Source of the DNA: Acanthosepion pharaonis
Taxonomy: Eukaryota > Mollusca > Cephalopoda > Sepiida > Sepiidae
Assembly: GCA_903632075.3 (NCBI GenBank)
Contig: CAHIKZ030000580.1
Coordinates: 1,132,501 to 1,196,500 of the forward strand
Reading direction: 5' to 3'
DNA: 64,000 nt
Of this stretch, positions 1 through 12,226 are shown one piece after another (position 1 is the stretch's first letter; every line of letters starts with the position of its first letter). The translations under genes were made by a program, and so were the position numbers. The notes beneath the pieces are model-generated. The model was not told where the DNA came from. It searched no databases and saw only the letters and a program-made list of their open reading frames with translations.

Positions 1-85
1 CATGAAAATAGCTAAAATACTGCGGAGGGTGCTGAAATTTTAAGAAGACTTGCTGTCACATGATCTTTAATGTAACTCACCAGAT
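1..85 (+). mobile_element. LINE 3' end fragment (family A)
   Basis: The first bases translate as MKIAKILRRVLKF followed by a stop. This matches the usual C-terminus (…SARILRRVLE-stop) of a non-LTR retrotransposon ORF2 family common in molluscs. The bases after the stop (GAAGACTTGCTGTCAC) recur at 3.83 kb and, more diverged, at 13.60 kb and antisense at 46.57 kb, so this is the family's 3' UTR start. The element continues off the left edge of the window. Recognition comes from the protein tail and the internal repeats, not from a database search. Confidence 0.6.
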
Positions 86-174
86 ATTAATAGTTTGAAA
101 AACAGATGAGTGTAAAACTAAAAATACGGATGTCATTCTCGAGATCCCTAAATAATAATCCTTAGTTCCCATAA

Positions 175-175
<1 letters not shown>

Positions 176-223
<48 letters not shown>
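176..223. repeat. (TA)24 microsatellite
   Basis: Pure TA dinucleotide array. Confidence 0.97.
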
Positions 224-229
<6 letters not shown>

Positions 230-668
230 GATAATCATAATAAAGTTATTAAAATATGAAGAAATGTTATATTCTTCTCATTTGATATGCATAATACTGT
301 TATTAATGAAAATGTGCATAATTATAATGGTTTTTATTAGAATTGTAGGAATTTAGATTTTAAATTTTGCTCTAAAATCACATTTCATTTCCATGGCAAA
401 TTATCATTACTTTTATTGTTTAACATATATACATATATACGTTAAAGGTAAATAGGTATTCTTACCATTAGAATTGTGAAAATGATGCTGATATTGATGG
501 AAAGAGGATTGTAAAGATACCAAGAAGGAGGAGTCTACACGATCAATCGTCTCTGGTTGAAGTCAACGTTCCTCGTTTCTTCCTGCAACTAAATAGTGGT
601 AGCTTGTCTTTCCACCCAGTGATTTATTAAACGCAGGCGATGTACATGCATGCACACATACATCTATA
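224..668. other. AT-rich intergenic DNA, nothing recognised
   Basis: I see no ORF of note, no terminal repeat and no RNA-like fold here. Confidence 0.5.
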
Positions 669-692
669 CATACACACACATACATACATACA

Positions 693-759
<67 letters not shown>
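669..759. repeat. (TACA)n-(TA)n compound microsatellite
   Basis: About thirteen TACA-type units run into about nineteen TA units. Confidence 0.95.
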
Positions 760-762
<3 letters not shown>

Positions 763-2331
763 TCGAATCTTACATGTTTGCATTTCTATCACTGATTGCC
801 TGCTTTATGCAATTAAAATCGCCCTTTCCTGTACGAATATGCAGTTATCTATCAAAATTTTTCACTTTAACCCTTTAGTGTTTCGGCCAAATATCTACAG
901 TTTTATGATTACTGTTGGTGTCACGTTTTAGAATTTGTAAAATCACAAAGAGTTTCAGTTACTGGAGTCTAGATTTGATTTCATTGGACCTTTATATGAT
1001 TATGATTGCGAAATCTCGATGGCAGAAACATGTTGACATGTTTGTATATTATCACTGTTGCATCGCTTTATATTTCTATCATTTAAAAATTCATCACTCT
1101 ATTCTTCTTGATTTGGGATAAAAAATTCAAAGATGCTTTGAAGGAAGAAAAACGTGAATTCCTGTCATGAATAATGCAATATTTCAGTGCACACCCATGC
1201 AAGCATTTTATTCCTGAAATAAAAATGTTTTTTTATTACTGGAATATATAGGTTGCATGGGTGTGGTCTGATCCTTCTTATCAATCCACAAAAGCTATAA
1301 GGTAGATTAGAACAGAAGTTGTTGGATCATTTATTTATTGCCTTAGAAAATAAAAAATTACACATATATGGAATTAAATTCAAAATTTTCGACTAAAATC
1401 AGATTAAATATAAAACGTGTGAGTAAAATGACAATAATGTTGTTGACAGATTCATAAACAGTCATTCTTAAATAGCACATCATTTCTGTTTTTTTATTGT
1501 GAAGTCTCCGATACAAAAAAGGTTTCAAGATTAAACATTATGAATTCAACAAAAGAAATGAAAACTTTTGATGCAAAGCTACGTAAAAGAGCGTATAAAG
1601 AAAACTGGTGATAAAGCAATTCAATTATTCAAATCCGTAGAATAAATATTGGCTCTTTCAGAAGAGAAACGGTGATGGATTTTATTCAGAAGATCCAACA
1701 GTCAATATTAATTTTCAATTTCATTCCAAATATTTTCCTTGGTCGTACTTTTAGCCCCAAAATTGAAAAAATATTTTTAATTTCATTTTTTTCAGCTACA
1801 ACGTCTGTTTGTGTCCCATTTGTCGGACACATTGAAGCTTTATTATGTTTGGACACAATAAATGAATGATACACTATAAAAACAATAAGTGAAATCAATT
1901 TCAGTTAACCAATTTGCCTCATTGTTTGATTTACAATTTTAAAATTCTAACAATAAAAAAGAAAAAGTAATTTTCAAGTCGAAGAATATCTACCAAAATA
2001 ACCATTTCTTAACAAAGGAATATCTTTGTGCTGTAAGGAAAAGTAACGTCTCACTTGTTTATTACGTCAATAGTTGTTTTTCTAGCATCATTTTAATACT
2101 GCAGAATATGTGTGAGGTTTTGTTTTGAATGAAAGGCAAACAGAAAACAGTAAATAAACATGAAAAAAAAAAAAAACGTGTGAAGACTTTGCGTCGGAAT
2201 GTTTGCTCTACTTTCAAAAGAAATGATTGCCAAATTAAAAACAGGACGAAAGGCTTTTTCTCCAGAAATTTATTCGACAAAAACAAATAATAAAGTAGAA
2301 AATAAATGAACACGCGCGTGCACACAAATAG
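760..2331. other. AT-rich intergenic DNA, nothing recognised
   Basis: Reading frames are short and of random composition. No terminal repeats or transposon protein signatures were recognised. Confidence 0.45.
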
Positions 2332-2428
2332 TCTCTCTCTCTCTCTCTTTCTTTCTCTCTCTCTCTCTTTCTTTCTCTCTCTCTCTCTCTCACACACACA
2401 CAAACACACATACATACACACGCACACA
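2332..2428. repeat. (CT)n-(CA)n compound microsatellite
   Basis: CT array interrupted by TTT, continuing into CA/TACA units. Antisense reading frames here are low-complexity Arg-Glu products of the array, not genes. Confidence 0.93.
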
Positions 2429-2998
2429 GAGGCGTGCGCGCAGGCAAATATGTCTACTAAAAGAAAAAAACTGATTTCAAAGTGAATCTTATTTGTCCTT
2501 ACTTGGTCAATAATTCAGTGATTTCTGTAGAAATTTCCAGCGAAAAAATCAAATTTTACTGCTTTTGAAATTTTGAGAAAAATAAATAAACGCAAACTTA
2601 AATTATGCTAGTAGAAACGACAACAAAAACAATATCAAATTCTTGATGCTGCAAAAAGCATGGCTCTCGTGGCTTCTGATCTTAATTGATTGGTGGTGTT
2701 AACAATCACATATTTTGTCATGGTGAAATAAGATAGTCTACAGTAAATATCTTGTTCAATGACAAAGACTTGCTTGTCACTTTCCTACCTTTTACTCTAG
2801 AAGTTGATTCACTGTGTATCTCTGTTTATGAGCGGGAGTAGTGGAGGAGCATCAAGTGTGGATGTGAAGAAGACTGTTTCTTTTTTAAACTTTGAAGGAT
2901 GAAGCAACCAAGGCGACTTGGGAGTCGGATTTCTCTCAATCGTAAACCGTCTTCTGAATGGACAAGTTACCTACCATGAAGATATTTCAAACTGGATC

Positions 2999-3072
2999 CT
3001 ATCTGCAAAGTTATGCGTTGCTTTTATCAAAACTTGTTACCAAATCATGCACACATTCGGCTGTGATTTTGT
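2999..3072 (+). repeat. Dispersed repeat, copy 1 of 2
   Basis: The stretch CTGCAAAGTTATGCGTTGCT and what follows is a diverged copy of 3,448-3,525. Shared text includes TTTATCAAAAC and a C-TGTxACCA-AT-C stretch. The pair lies about 450 bp apart in direct orientation. Identity of the element is unknown. Confidence 0.55.
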
Positions 3073-3447
3073 TTTAACGAGTGTTCTTGGCATTTACAAT
3101 AAGAACAAATCTGTCAAATGAAAAATCCGTCAGTCTATGGAGAAAATTAAAGGAACTACATTGGAAAATTAAATGATCCTTAAACATGATTGGCTGAGAA
3201 CTAAAGAAGCTGTTGAATGTTTTGTGCCAAGATAATTCATATATTGTGAAAAATACGAGGGATGAGACTGGAGAAACTGTAAACTCAAAGAAGTGTTGAG
3301 ACTATTTGGACCATGACGGTGCATATATCGGCGGCAAATATATTGAGAAAGGGGCTGGAAATTTGAAGAGAATTCCTGTCACTCAGTCACAACCAAACGC
3401 TCGTGCAGGCTGAGTTATCCGATCTGGACGGATTTCTAACTGAGTCC

Positions 3448-3525
3448 CATCTGCAAAATTATGCGCTGCGTTTATCAAAACCTGTCACCATATCGCCTCG
3501 TATACCCTTAGGCTGGGTTTTATGA
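3448..3525 (+). repeat. Dispersed repeat, copy 2 of 2
   Basis: Direct-orientation partner of 2,999-3,072. It lies just upstream of the LINE 3' end at 3.66-3.87 kb, so both copies might come from the same retroelement. That link is inference. Confidence 0.5.
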
Positions 3526-3590
3526 TGGGCTCTGTATATTTCTACACCAGCGTCACCTTGTTCGGGTGCTGCTCTCTCTCGTACAAAAAC

Positions 3591-3627
3591 AACAACAACA
3601 ACAACAACAATAATAATAATAATAATG
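3591..3627. repeat. (CAA)n-(TAA)n trinucleotide repeat
   Basis: Short compound array following TCTCGTAC. Confidence 0.9.
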
Positions 3628-3654
3628 TCATTTCCTATAGACTGAAACTGAAAG

Positions 3655-3875
3655 GAAATGACTAAATAGATAAATATTTGACCTTTCAAGGGGCCAAGCG
3701 AATTTTGGAACATGAAGGTGACAGTCGAGCCAGTCATTATTGGGAATATTTCCGAAGAGCGTAGAAAAATGTCAGGACCACCTAGATTACAGCTAAACTA
3801 TTCAGAAGGGCACCAGGTTATTGCGAAGACTTGCTGTCACTTAATCTCGAGTTTAATCTCATCAGGCGCTACGTG
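3655..3875 (+). mobile_element. LINE 3' end fragment (family A)
   Basis: A frame here reads KVTVEPVIIGNIS. It corresponds to the VTVVPVVIGALG block found near the C-terminus of this mollusc LINE family. Just downstream comes AKLFRRAPGY and then the 3' UTR start GAAGACTTGCTGTCAC shared with position 45-60. Frameshifts separate the blocks, so it is a dead copy truncated at the 5' side. It is in the same orientation as the copies at 1-85 and 13.45 kb. Confidence 0.65.
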
Positions 3876-4229
3876 AGCGTATCATAATAATTTGATTTCA
3901 AATTGAAATGATCCTTATTAATAAAATATAAAAAAAAATGTCAAAGCAGCGGAACCAATAATGCTAATAAAATATATACTAATAACAAATCTAAAAAAAT
4001 TGCTATTTTTAATATTGGTCATAAATGTGAATTTCATTTTTAGGTCAATTTCATTTATAGGATTTTACTATTGGTTTATAAAATTCATACAATTATTATT
4101 TTAATAATTTATCTTTTTATGGAGGTACACAATTCTGAAGGTCGAAGAGTTATCTATATTTGTGCGATCGTCTCACGAAAGTTTTCTGTCATGGATTTAT
4201 GGCTTCCAAGATTAGATAAATGAAATATT

Positions 4230-5010
4230 GGTGAGAAAAAATGCAATTTCCTACTCTTTGTTTTCTTCATTTTCTTTATCCTTCTCTTGGCATATTTTTT
4301 CAATTTATCAATTCGCTTTTCTTTTCTCGTTTTATTTATCATCCTTTCCTCTATCATTATCGTCATCAACAAGATTATTTACAACAACACGTATTCACTC
4401 ATCTTTTACTTAGGCACCTCGTCAACATTCCTTTGCACCTTATACTTCGCCTCTATTCTAAATTAAAGCAGTTCCATGCAAGATATTGTCAAACAAACAA
4501 TTAATTAAAGAAAAGACATTAAAAACAGCAACCACAAAAGTTATAACAAAAAGGCAATAGAAATTACGAAAAGCAACGACAAAGAACAAAAATTGATTGA
4601 CAAAATGCGGGAGACACGCAAAAAGAAAAAAAATTAGGGAGGAAGAAAAAGAACGCTGTTCATTAAATCTGATTGTGTTTCGCGTGTTGGCCGATAGGGG
4701 AGGGCGCTGTGCAGTATCTGCCACATCGGGAGGATGGTGAAAAGAAGAGAAAAGGATGGTGAAATGGGAAGGGATATGATTAATCAGGGAGAGGAAAAAA
4801 GAAAAGGATGTAAAGCGGAAGTGGGAAGAAGCGGGTGGTGATGACGGCGGTATTGAAGAGCGGTGGAGATGGTGGTACATAGTGGAAGCAAGAATGGAAA
4901 TAAAAGACCGATCAGAAGACGAAGTGAGCCAATGATAGCAGACAATCCTTTCAGAAAGGCATGAATCCAAAATCTTTTTCGACAGTACATGCTCATCCCA
5001 AGCACATTTG
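4230..5010. other. Pyrimidine-to-purine strand-switch block
   Basis: About 4,230-4,460 is strongly C/T-rich on the plus strand. About 4,500-4,930 is strongly A/G-rich. The polypyrimidine complement lacks stops, which explains a 193-codon antisense frame at 4,458-5,039 that I do not accept as a gene. A similar switch lies at 34.18-35.23 kb. No clear terminal repeats were found. Confidence 0.6.
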
Positions 5011-7521
5011 ACAAAGAAAATCGAAGAATTTAAGCCCACCCAGTTGTTACTAGTCTACTTGGCGCTGTTTCAACACAAGTCTTCGAGATTAACAGATGCA
5101 TCAATATTCTAAGTGAAAAAGAGACATGCCGAATGTCTTTATCATAATGATTAATCCTCAAGTTTCATTCTGCCAAAAAGACTGGATTAGTATTCGGAGC
5201 TTTTAACAAGAGAGTAATCATGTTGCTATTAAGAAAAGTCCTGTATTCGATGCTGATGAGGAAAATAATCAGTACTAGTGCATTTCGTCTTACATGTAAG
5301 CAATTTTCCAGTTCTTCAGATTTACTAATAAATTTCACTGTCGCTGCCACTGACTACCAGAAACTTGGTTCTATCATGACCTGCCATATTTTAATTCGGT
5401 ATCCAGCATTTTAACAAACAAAAAAAATCTCAAGTTGTTAACAATTGCCGCAAAACATTGTTGATTTAAGATGAAATCATCTATTATGACATGTCTCTAA
5501 TTTGTATTTACATACATTGTATTTATTTTCAATTTTTCTAGTTGAATTGTTCACCTATATTGCATATATAATTTTTCTTCCATATTGAAACGTTGTGATA
5601 ATAACACATAGGATGAGGACAATAGTTCAGATGTAAATAATGTTATTGAACATAATTAGGTTAGAATAAAAATTGGGTTTTATACTACCTTATGAGATTA
5701 AGTACAGTGAATGGACTTCTATCATAGATTTGGGGAAGAACAAGACCTTTGAAATGTCCCTAGATACAGATAATGCATATCTCTTGCAAGGAATATACAG
5801 ATAATATTTATATCTTGCAAGGAATTCCACACCTTTACAAATTAATTTCCAACAGGTTAGCCTCAGAGTCACACCTCACTTCCAGAAAGTTACAGATAAA
5901 AAAAGTTTTAGTTTTCTTTTATCATCGATGCTTTCTTTATCCTGCTAATAACCACAAATTAACTTTGTAGAAAGAAACTTTATGAAACCGACCGTTGTAT
6001 AATCTCCATCTTAATTTCTCGGATGACAAGTTATTAAACATATTATTTACATATGGACTATTGTTCTCATTTTCGTTGTTATTATCACAATTTTTCAATA
6101 TGGGAGGAAAATGACACCAATGAATCAATAGCAGCAAATGTAAGAAAAAATCTCGGTGACTGCAATTAAATGTGACAAGCAGCTGCATTTACAGGGTCAG
6201 TAGTAATAAGATTACGTTAAAGGCTCCAACTTCTAGACTTAGGATTGTCCCATGGGACAATATCCAAGTAGATGAGAACGTTGTTTCGTGATTTTGGAGA
6301 AATAGTAATTGTGAGTTTAATCAATGGAACGTCTAGTACAACGAGATATCCCTAGACATGGACAGCGAAACGAGAAAAAACAGCCTCCATAGATTAAATA
6401 TAAGGTTCAGTTTGAAAATCCTTAAAGATACTGGATCAAAAAGTACCTGAAATAGTCGGAGGATACAACAACCGAAGCGTTATAATAACAACAACAAAAA
6501 TAAGTACAGATGTAAACGACTGTTGCATACTTCGAATTTTATAGAAACAAATGTGCACATATTTGTTCATTACAAAAATCTTAATCTTTTTTTAAATTTG
6601 AAAGATCGATCAAAACAATAAAGATGTGTCTAAAACAGGAAGGTATGCTCAAATCGTATTAATTGTTGATGCAAAATCTCATAGCTTATCGCTCACTAAT
6701 TAGGGCATATGGTATCTTTTACCATGGTTACAAAAAATTGAATCAAGCAAATAAAAATATACGCAGACTGAATCAGTCAAAGTATAAACCAATTTCAGTC
6801 AGTTCTTTTCAGTGCTGGTTAGTTTAATAACAAATGACAGAAAGTTGTACAAAAAAAATCCGAAGGTATATAGAAAAAGTGAAAGAGAGTAACAAAGAAT
6901 GGGATCGAAAAATAGCATTTGAAAACGGATAAAACAATGCTAGACTAATTTCCTGTATGGCAAGGAATATTGAATACTTTGAAGAAAACATTTGAAGGAA
7001 TGAGCAATAAAACAAGACTTTTAAGAATTTTTCACAATCGAAAACTACCTTATGATTTTTTGAAGATTACTAATGTGTCTTGATTGTGTTTGTAATATCG
7101 CCATGACTACCTTTTGAAAAAGACTTGGTCAAAAGGATCCTAAAGGTATAAAAAATGACGTTTATTTTGTTCAAATATATAAGTCTTAAGTGCACTATTC
7201 TTACAAACCATCTATTGTGAGATCGGCCAACGCTGACACTCATCAAGTGAGCTAGCTATTTGTAGATAGATCTTTTTAGATGATTTTTCTTTTTGAAAAA
7301 TCTATTTGTTATATTCTCCAGCTTCCATCGTCTTTCTTTCCATTTAGTTTTTACTCTTGAACTTTGTTTCTATTTTAAAGCAACATTCATAGTTTCATTA
7401 AACTGCACTAATCCCTTGAGAAAATATTGTTTCAGATTCCAATTTATTCGGTAGATTTGGCTTGCCATTTCGTACTTCTCCCACCTATTTACTCCTCCTA
7501 CTCATACTCTCCTTTCTAATT
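5011..7521. other. AT-rich intergenic DNA with one small tandem repeat
   Basis: Apart from the 31-bp tandem duplication at 5,764-5,825, nothing was recognised. Reading frames are short and unremarkable. Confidence 0.45.
5764..5825. repeat. 31-bp tandem duplication
   Basis: Two adjacent copies beginning ATACAGATAAT and ending CTTGCAAGGAAT, differing at a few central bases. Confidence 0.88.
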
Positions 7522-7589
7522 GTCTCTCTTTTCTCTCCCCTCTCTCTCTCTCTCATAAACATACACACACACGCACACATACATACATA
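7522..7589. repeat. CT-rich and CA-rich microsatellite
   Basis: Imperfect TCTC array followed by ACACAC/ATACAT units. Confidence 0.85.
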
Positions 7590-7904
7590 TTTAACATTAA
7601 ATTTACACAGTAAGAATTCAAACATGTTTTATTAAATTCAACCGACAAGGTATATTTTAATTTTAGTATAATTTTATTCTTTACAAATAAATAGTCGCCT
7701 ATCAAATTTATGGGGAAATTGCCCATGATAATGTTCTTCGAGTACTTTCAATAATCTCTAGTCATTAACAAAAATTTGTCAGTTCTGAAGGGAAAAGTTT
7801 TTAATTTACTGAATATTTGATACAATTATATAAAAGAAATCAACTCGCATTAAATAGAATATCTTTTGCATAAGCGGTATTTCAAAATGCGTCATCTGCT
7901 GATG

Positions 7905-7940
7905 CTGTCAAGCTTCGTGACCTCCTTGCGAACTTGACAG
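7905..7940. repeat. Short inverted repeat
   Basis: CTGTCAAGCTTCG and TGCGAACTTGACAG are inverted copies (12 of 13 positions pair) around a 9-10-nt spacer. Function unknown. It could be a small foldback remnant. Confidence 0.7.
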
Positions 7941-9127
7941 TCCTAGACGGTTGATTTTTATAAAACTTGGTTGAACTCTTGATCGTTAAATATATGTTAT
8001 ATATCTCATATATATGAAGTTAGAGTGGGTAACACTTAACTGCAACAAATACATGAAAACATTTATTACAAAGCAAATGAAAACATTAACAATTAGCAAA
8101 TGACGAATTGATTGATAGATACAGATAGAGTTCCATGTATTTCATATTATTTGCAAAGGTCTAAACAATGTGAGAGTTGATTTTTGACTGTAAGCCATTA
8201 ACTTACGCGGTTTATTTTCTTCTTCATTTGATTCTTTTATCTTCTTTTGACTTTTCTACTTGTCCACCTTTGAAATTATAATAGTTGTGTTTGAACTCTC
8301 TACTTTTTTCTTACCCATTGTGTACACTAATCCTTTCGATGGATTATCTACTCTAAGTCTTATCCGTTTCTGTGCATCTTACAAATCTGTTTTCCTCGAG
8401 TCCCTCATATTTTGCTATACCAATCTACAAATGAATGACAGTTTTCTTCTTTCAGTCCTTTCCTTTTTATCCTTTTCCTATCCTTATATCTCTTCAAAAT
8501 AATCCAATGCCAACTTGCCTTTAAAATCAAGTGAAGAATATAAAAATTAGGTTTGATTGCATGCAGTTTCTTTCCCAAATGTCCATTTTCATGCGTAGCA
8601 TCGGTTTTCCAAAAGGGTCTTTAGTATTGGCAATAAGATTCAATAGAAATTAATTCTTTTATTTACTATTCAGACTTATTTTAGGTAATTTGTCTTCTTC
8701 GTTTGATACTTCAATCTTTTCTACTTTAAAGAAATATTTCTATTCACCTAATATAAATACTGGCAACTCTGTACAATTCTTCCTCTTCTTCTTCTTCTTC
8801 TTCTTCTTTGAAACTGTTGATACAAGTAAATTCTCCCTTTACTCTCTATGTTTCTCTCTGAAATTTTCATAGTATTCCTCTTTTTTCAATTATGATTTTA
8901 GCAGGGCTTTCATTTTCTTTTATTACCTCAGTAATTATTGCGTTCTCCATTTCATTTCTATTATCATCTGAGATTCTCATCTAAAATATTGCATATATAT
9001 TAGGACGCGTTCTCTTCTCAGTTTCATACTTATATTCCATGTTTCTCCTTCACACCCACTTATTTACTTTTCTCTACTTCACTTCCAAAAACTCGTCACT
9101 TAATTGCACTTAAGGCCCAAACTGATA
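7941..9127. other. Pyrimidine-rich intergenic DNA
   Basis: From about 8.2 kb the plus strand is T/C-rich, including a (CTT)n run at 8,779-8,809. Frames in this part are Phe/Leu/Ser-rich and look compositional. Confidence 0.45.
8779..8809. repeat. (CTT)n trinucleotide repeat
   Basis: About ten CTT units. Confidence 0.93.
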
Positions 9128-9178
9128 CTGAAAGTGAAAGTGAAAGTGGGTGGGATGTGACTTCATACTGACGTCACA
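9128..9178 (+). promoter_or_regulatory. Composite GAAAGT triplet plus palindromic CRE
   Basis: Three in-phase GAAAGT units (9,130-9,148) form a GAAANNGAAANNGAAA pattern, which is the known consensus for IRF-type factors. Twenty bases later is a full palindromic cAMP response element, TGACGTCA (9,169-9,176). Both sites are exact. Nearby DNA is less AT-rich than its surroundings. No transcript or conserved gene is recognisable downstream: the 148-codon frame starting at 9,150 is Ser/Leu/Phe-rich and unconvincing. A promoter or enhancer role is inference. Confidence 0.3.
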
Positions 9179-9652
9179 CACCGATTTTCCTACTTTTCTC
9201 GCACTCTACACATTTTGTGTTGTTTGTGCGGCAACGTTCCAAGCTCCGCCCCATTACATTCCTTTTAATAAATATTCTCTTCCTCTCTCCTCACTTCCTA
9301 CTCTGAATCTTCTCTCGATCTCCCGTTTGCCGCTGCTTCACGCCTTAGCAGGGCCACAACTGCATATCTTCGACTGCTTTCGTTCATGTCTCTTCCATCT
9401 TCTTTGGCGCTTTTTCCCTCACCCATACCCGTTCGACTCATGCCAAAAATGTTTTTCTTCTACACTTACTCTCACATTCACCTCTCCCTACTCAAATCTT
9501 TGCGATAAAAATAACTTACATGATTATATATACGATCACCAGTATACGCATAAGGATATATTTATATATGTAAAGACAATAATGTGCATGAAATAAAGGC
9601 ACTTACATACGCATACTTATATATCGATCCATAGTTATATGTCTTTATTGTT

Positions 9653-9775
<123 letters not shown>

Positions 9776-9972
9776 AGCACATATATAGATGTATACTTTT
9801 TCGCGAGGGACTTAAAATGCATACTTACTTAGAGGGGCTGTTTGATAGACATGGATAGAAAATGCATTAGGATTCATACAGCTTATATGTGGACACTGAT
9901 ACAAGCAGACATGAACCTCGATTCCCATTTTTTATTTTTTATCTTCTATATGAGGATTAGCCTCATATAGAA

Positions 9973-9979
9973 CATATAT

Positions 9980-10040
<61 letters not shown>

Positions 10041-10108
10041 AAACTTTACAATGACAATTAGTTTCAAGCACAAGGGATCCTCATAAAGTTGAAAACACAC
10101 ACACACAC

Positions 10109-10142
<34 letters not shown>
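9973..10142. repeat. (TA)n, then (CA)n-(TA)n microsatellites
   Basis: TA array at 9,973-10,039 with one AAA interruption. A second CA/TA array lies at 10,095-10,142. The 55 bp between are ordinary sequence. Confidence 0.95.
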
Positions 10143-10145
<3 letters not shown>

Positions 10146-10446
10146 AATTTCGTTGAAAACGACTAACAAGTTGCAGTGGTTTGTATAATTTCTGTTTCGT
10201 TTTTTTATTTTTTCTTTCTATGACATAAATCTTCGCCGAAACTTTTAGTCATAATCAAGGATGAATTTCTTTTACTTTTAACAGAATAGTAAAATAAAAT
10301 TTATTCTGGATAATGGCTAAATGTGAGGCCGAAATACGCTTGGAAAATATTCAGACAAGTTTTATATAATTTATATGCTGAAAGGAAAATAAATTATACG
10401 AACATGGGAGAAATTATAAAAAATACTCAACAACTGCATCTTTTTT

Positions 10447-10517
<71 letters not shown>
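10447..10517. repeat. (TC)n-(TA)n compound microsatellite
   Basis: TC units followed by about 24 TA units. Confidence 0.96.
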
Positions 10518-10519
<2 letters not shown>

Positions 10520-10775
10520 CCAGACGCACTTGAGTTTCAAATAGTCAAGGAGGTTGAAATCAGTGGAGAGGTTGGTTATTTAATTCTTGTTAGGCGGTTG
10601 GAGAATTTTAAGTAATGAAATGCTCTGTCCAAGAATGCTCGCAACCTAAATTCAACAGTGAGAGGAAATTAATTTATAATCAAGGATGGAAATGTGGGAT
10701 GGAATAATAATCGTCATTATATATGATTGTATATATTATATTTTATATTATATCTATCATAATATATGATAATGT

Positions 10776-10786
10776 AATATAATATA

Positions 10787-10876
<90 letters not shown>

Positions 10877-10881
10877 GATAG

Positions 10882-10921
<40 letters not shown>
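10776..10921. repeat. (TAATA)n-(TA)n-(TG)n-(GATA)n compound microsatellite
   Basis: Four different short motifs follow one another without a break. Confidence 0.96.
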
Positions 10922-11231
10922 GAAATACCAAAGAAAAGTCGGCCATGTATGCTTCTTATAATGTTTAGATATAATAGGCCTCTGAAAGAAATTCGAGAAA
11001 ATACTAATATTGAAAACAAATAAATTATCCGGGAAATAAAATTCCAGTTCATTTTTCATTTTTTATTTCTTGTCTTGTCGAGAATGGACAAGGCGTGGCC
11101 AAAAATTCGGATTTTTAAAATCTTTCTCATCATGCTTCCATTTCATCAAAATGTCTATAATATATATTATTCGTCTTATTGCCAGTATTATTATTTTTAT
11201 TGTTTTTTCTCGATTCTTTCTTCCTCCTATT

Positions 11232-11236
11232 ATACA

Positions 11237-11318
<82 letters not shown>
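11232..11318. repeat. (TACA)n-(TA)n microsatellite
   Basis: About eight TACA units then about 27 TA units. Confidence 0.95.
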
Positions 11319-11320
<2 letters not shown>

Positions 11321-11554
11321 GTATTTGATAAAAATATGATGACAAAATATTTTTCTATAGTTTTTGTTTTATATAGTTGACATGTGGAACCAAATTTTAG
11401 TTGTTTTTTTTTTTTAATCAGAAAATGTTCAGTTACGGTGCAAACATGCCCAGTGCTTGATTGTGCTTAAACGTCAGAAATAAACCGTAATAATAATATA
11501 ATAATCATATGTAAATATTTAGTATCTATCTATCCCCCCCTTTCCCTCTTTCCT

Positions 11555-11654
<100 letters not shown>

Positions 11655-11776
11655 TGAGTGGCATAGGTTCATACGCTTAAATATGCATGTATGTATATAA
11701 TGGCAGAAAAATGAGATTATATTCTTACAGAGATTACATATATTTCACTATCTATCTATCTATCTTTATATATATA

Positions 11777-11874
11777 GCCAAACTTTCCCTGACGATCCGT
11801 TTAGGTGAAACCTAGGTAGGTTTGTCTGGCTCACTAGGTGTATCTAGGTCTGCTCTACGGTTGTATTGAGCTCT
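11777..11874 (+). mobile_element. Foldback element with shared tail (family F)
   Basis: The head contains GCCA-AAC / GTC-TGGC inverted ends (11,777-11,783 and 11,824-11,830) and an inner AACCTA-GG-TAGGTT palindrome. The tail, GCTCTACGGTTGTATTGAG, closely matches the tail at 61,611-61,630 (GCTCTACAGAATTGTATTGA) and the reversed tail at 17.58 kb. Inside the head, CTGACGA (11,789-11,795) and GAAAC (11,807-11,811) occur in the same arrangement as in the 17.6-kb element. It is small and non-coding, so MITE-like. Confidence 0.55.
11789..11822 (+). ncRNA. Hammerhead-like core boxes (degenerate)
   Basis: CTGACGA, then an 11-nt insert with a weak TCC/GGT pairing, then GAA, then ACC-loop-GGT followed by T. 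This is the order of the hammerhead ribozyme core (CUGANGA, stem II, GAAA, stem III, NUH). Stem I next to the core is not paired. I regard activity as unlikely; the similarity may be shared ancestry or chance in a hairpin. Confidence 0.2.
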
Positions 11875-12068
11875 TTTTGTTAGTTAGTTGTTACTCGTAT
11901 CGGGGTTTTTCTTTGGGCTTCAGACCTGCATCTGTGCGATTTTTTGTCGGCAGAAGTCCATGTTTGTAGCGCTTTCTTTTTTAAAACCTTTTTTCCCGAG
12001 ATTGATTTGATTAGCAAATCAAAATTCGAGGGTTTTTCGAAACGAGTCTAGTTATCTATATTTATATG

Positions 12069-12076
<8 letters not shown>

Positions 12077-12148
<72 letters not shown>
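12077..12148. repeat. (TA)n microsatellite
   Basis: About 36 TA units, ending directly at the hairpin that starts at 12,149. Confidence 0.96.
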
Positions 12149-12152
<4 letters not shown>

Positions 12153-12226
12153 TTAAAAGAAAAACAGACCACTTTTAAGGTTCTATTAGTTGGAACCTTA
12201 AAGTGGTCTGTTTTTTCTTTAAATTA
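12149..12226. repeat. Near-perfect 78-bp hairpin
   Basis: A left arm of about 35 nt (…GACCACTTTTAAGGTTC) and a right arm (GAACCTTAAAGTGGTC…) pair almost completely around a 9-nt loop. It abuts a (TA)n array on the left, and a short TA run lies a little to the right at 12,252. It has no coding capacity and looks like a minimal foldback/MITE. I did not find the shared GCTCT…GAGCACT tail after it. Confidence 0.85.

Noticed and set aside
4458..5039. 193-codon minus-strand open frame
   Set aside because: It runs through a purine-rich plus strand whose complement has few stops. The product is Ser/Phe/Pro-rich with no domain.
9150..9596. 148-codon frame after the CRE-like site
   Set aside because: Leu/Ser/Phe/His-rich, ends in translated TA repeats, no recognised family.
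10717..11059. Overlapping frames with Tyr-Ile, Thr-His and Leu-Ser runs, as at most microsatellites in the window
   Set aside because: They are translations of TA, TG/CA and GATA/TC arrays.
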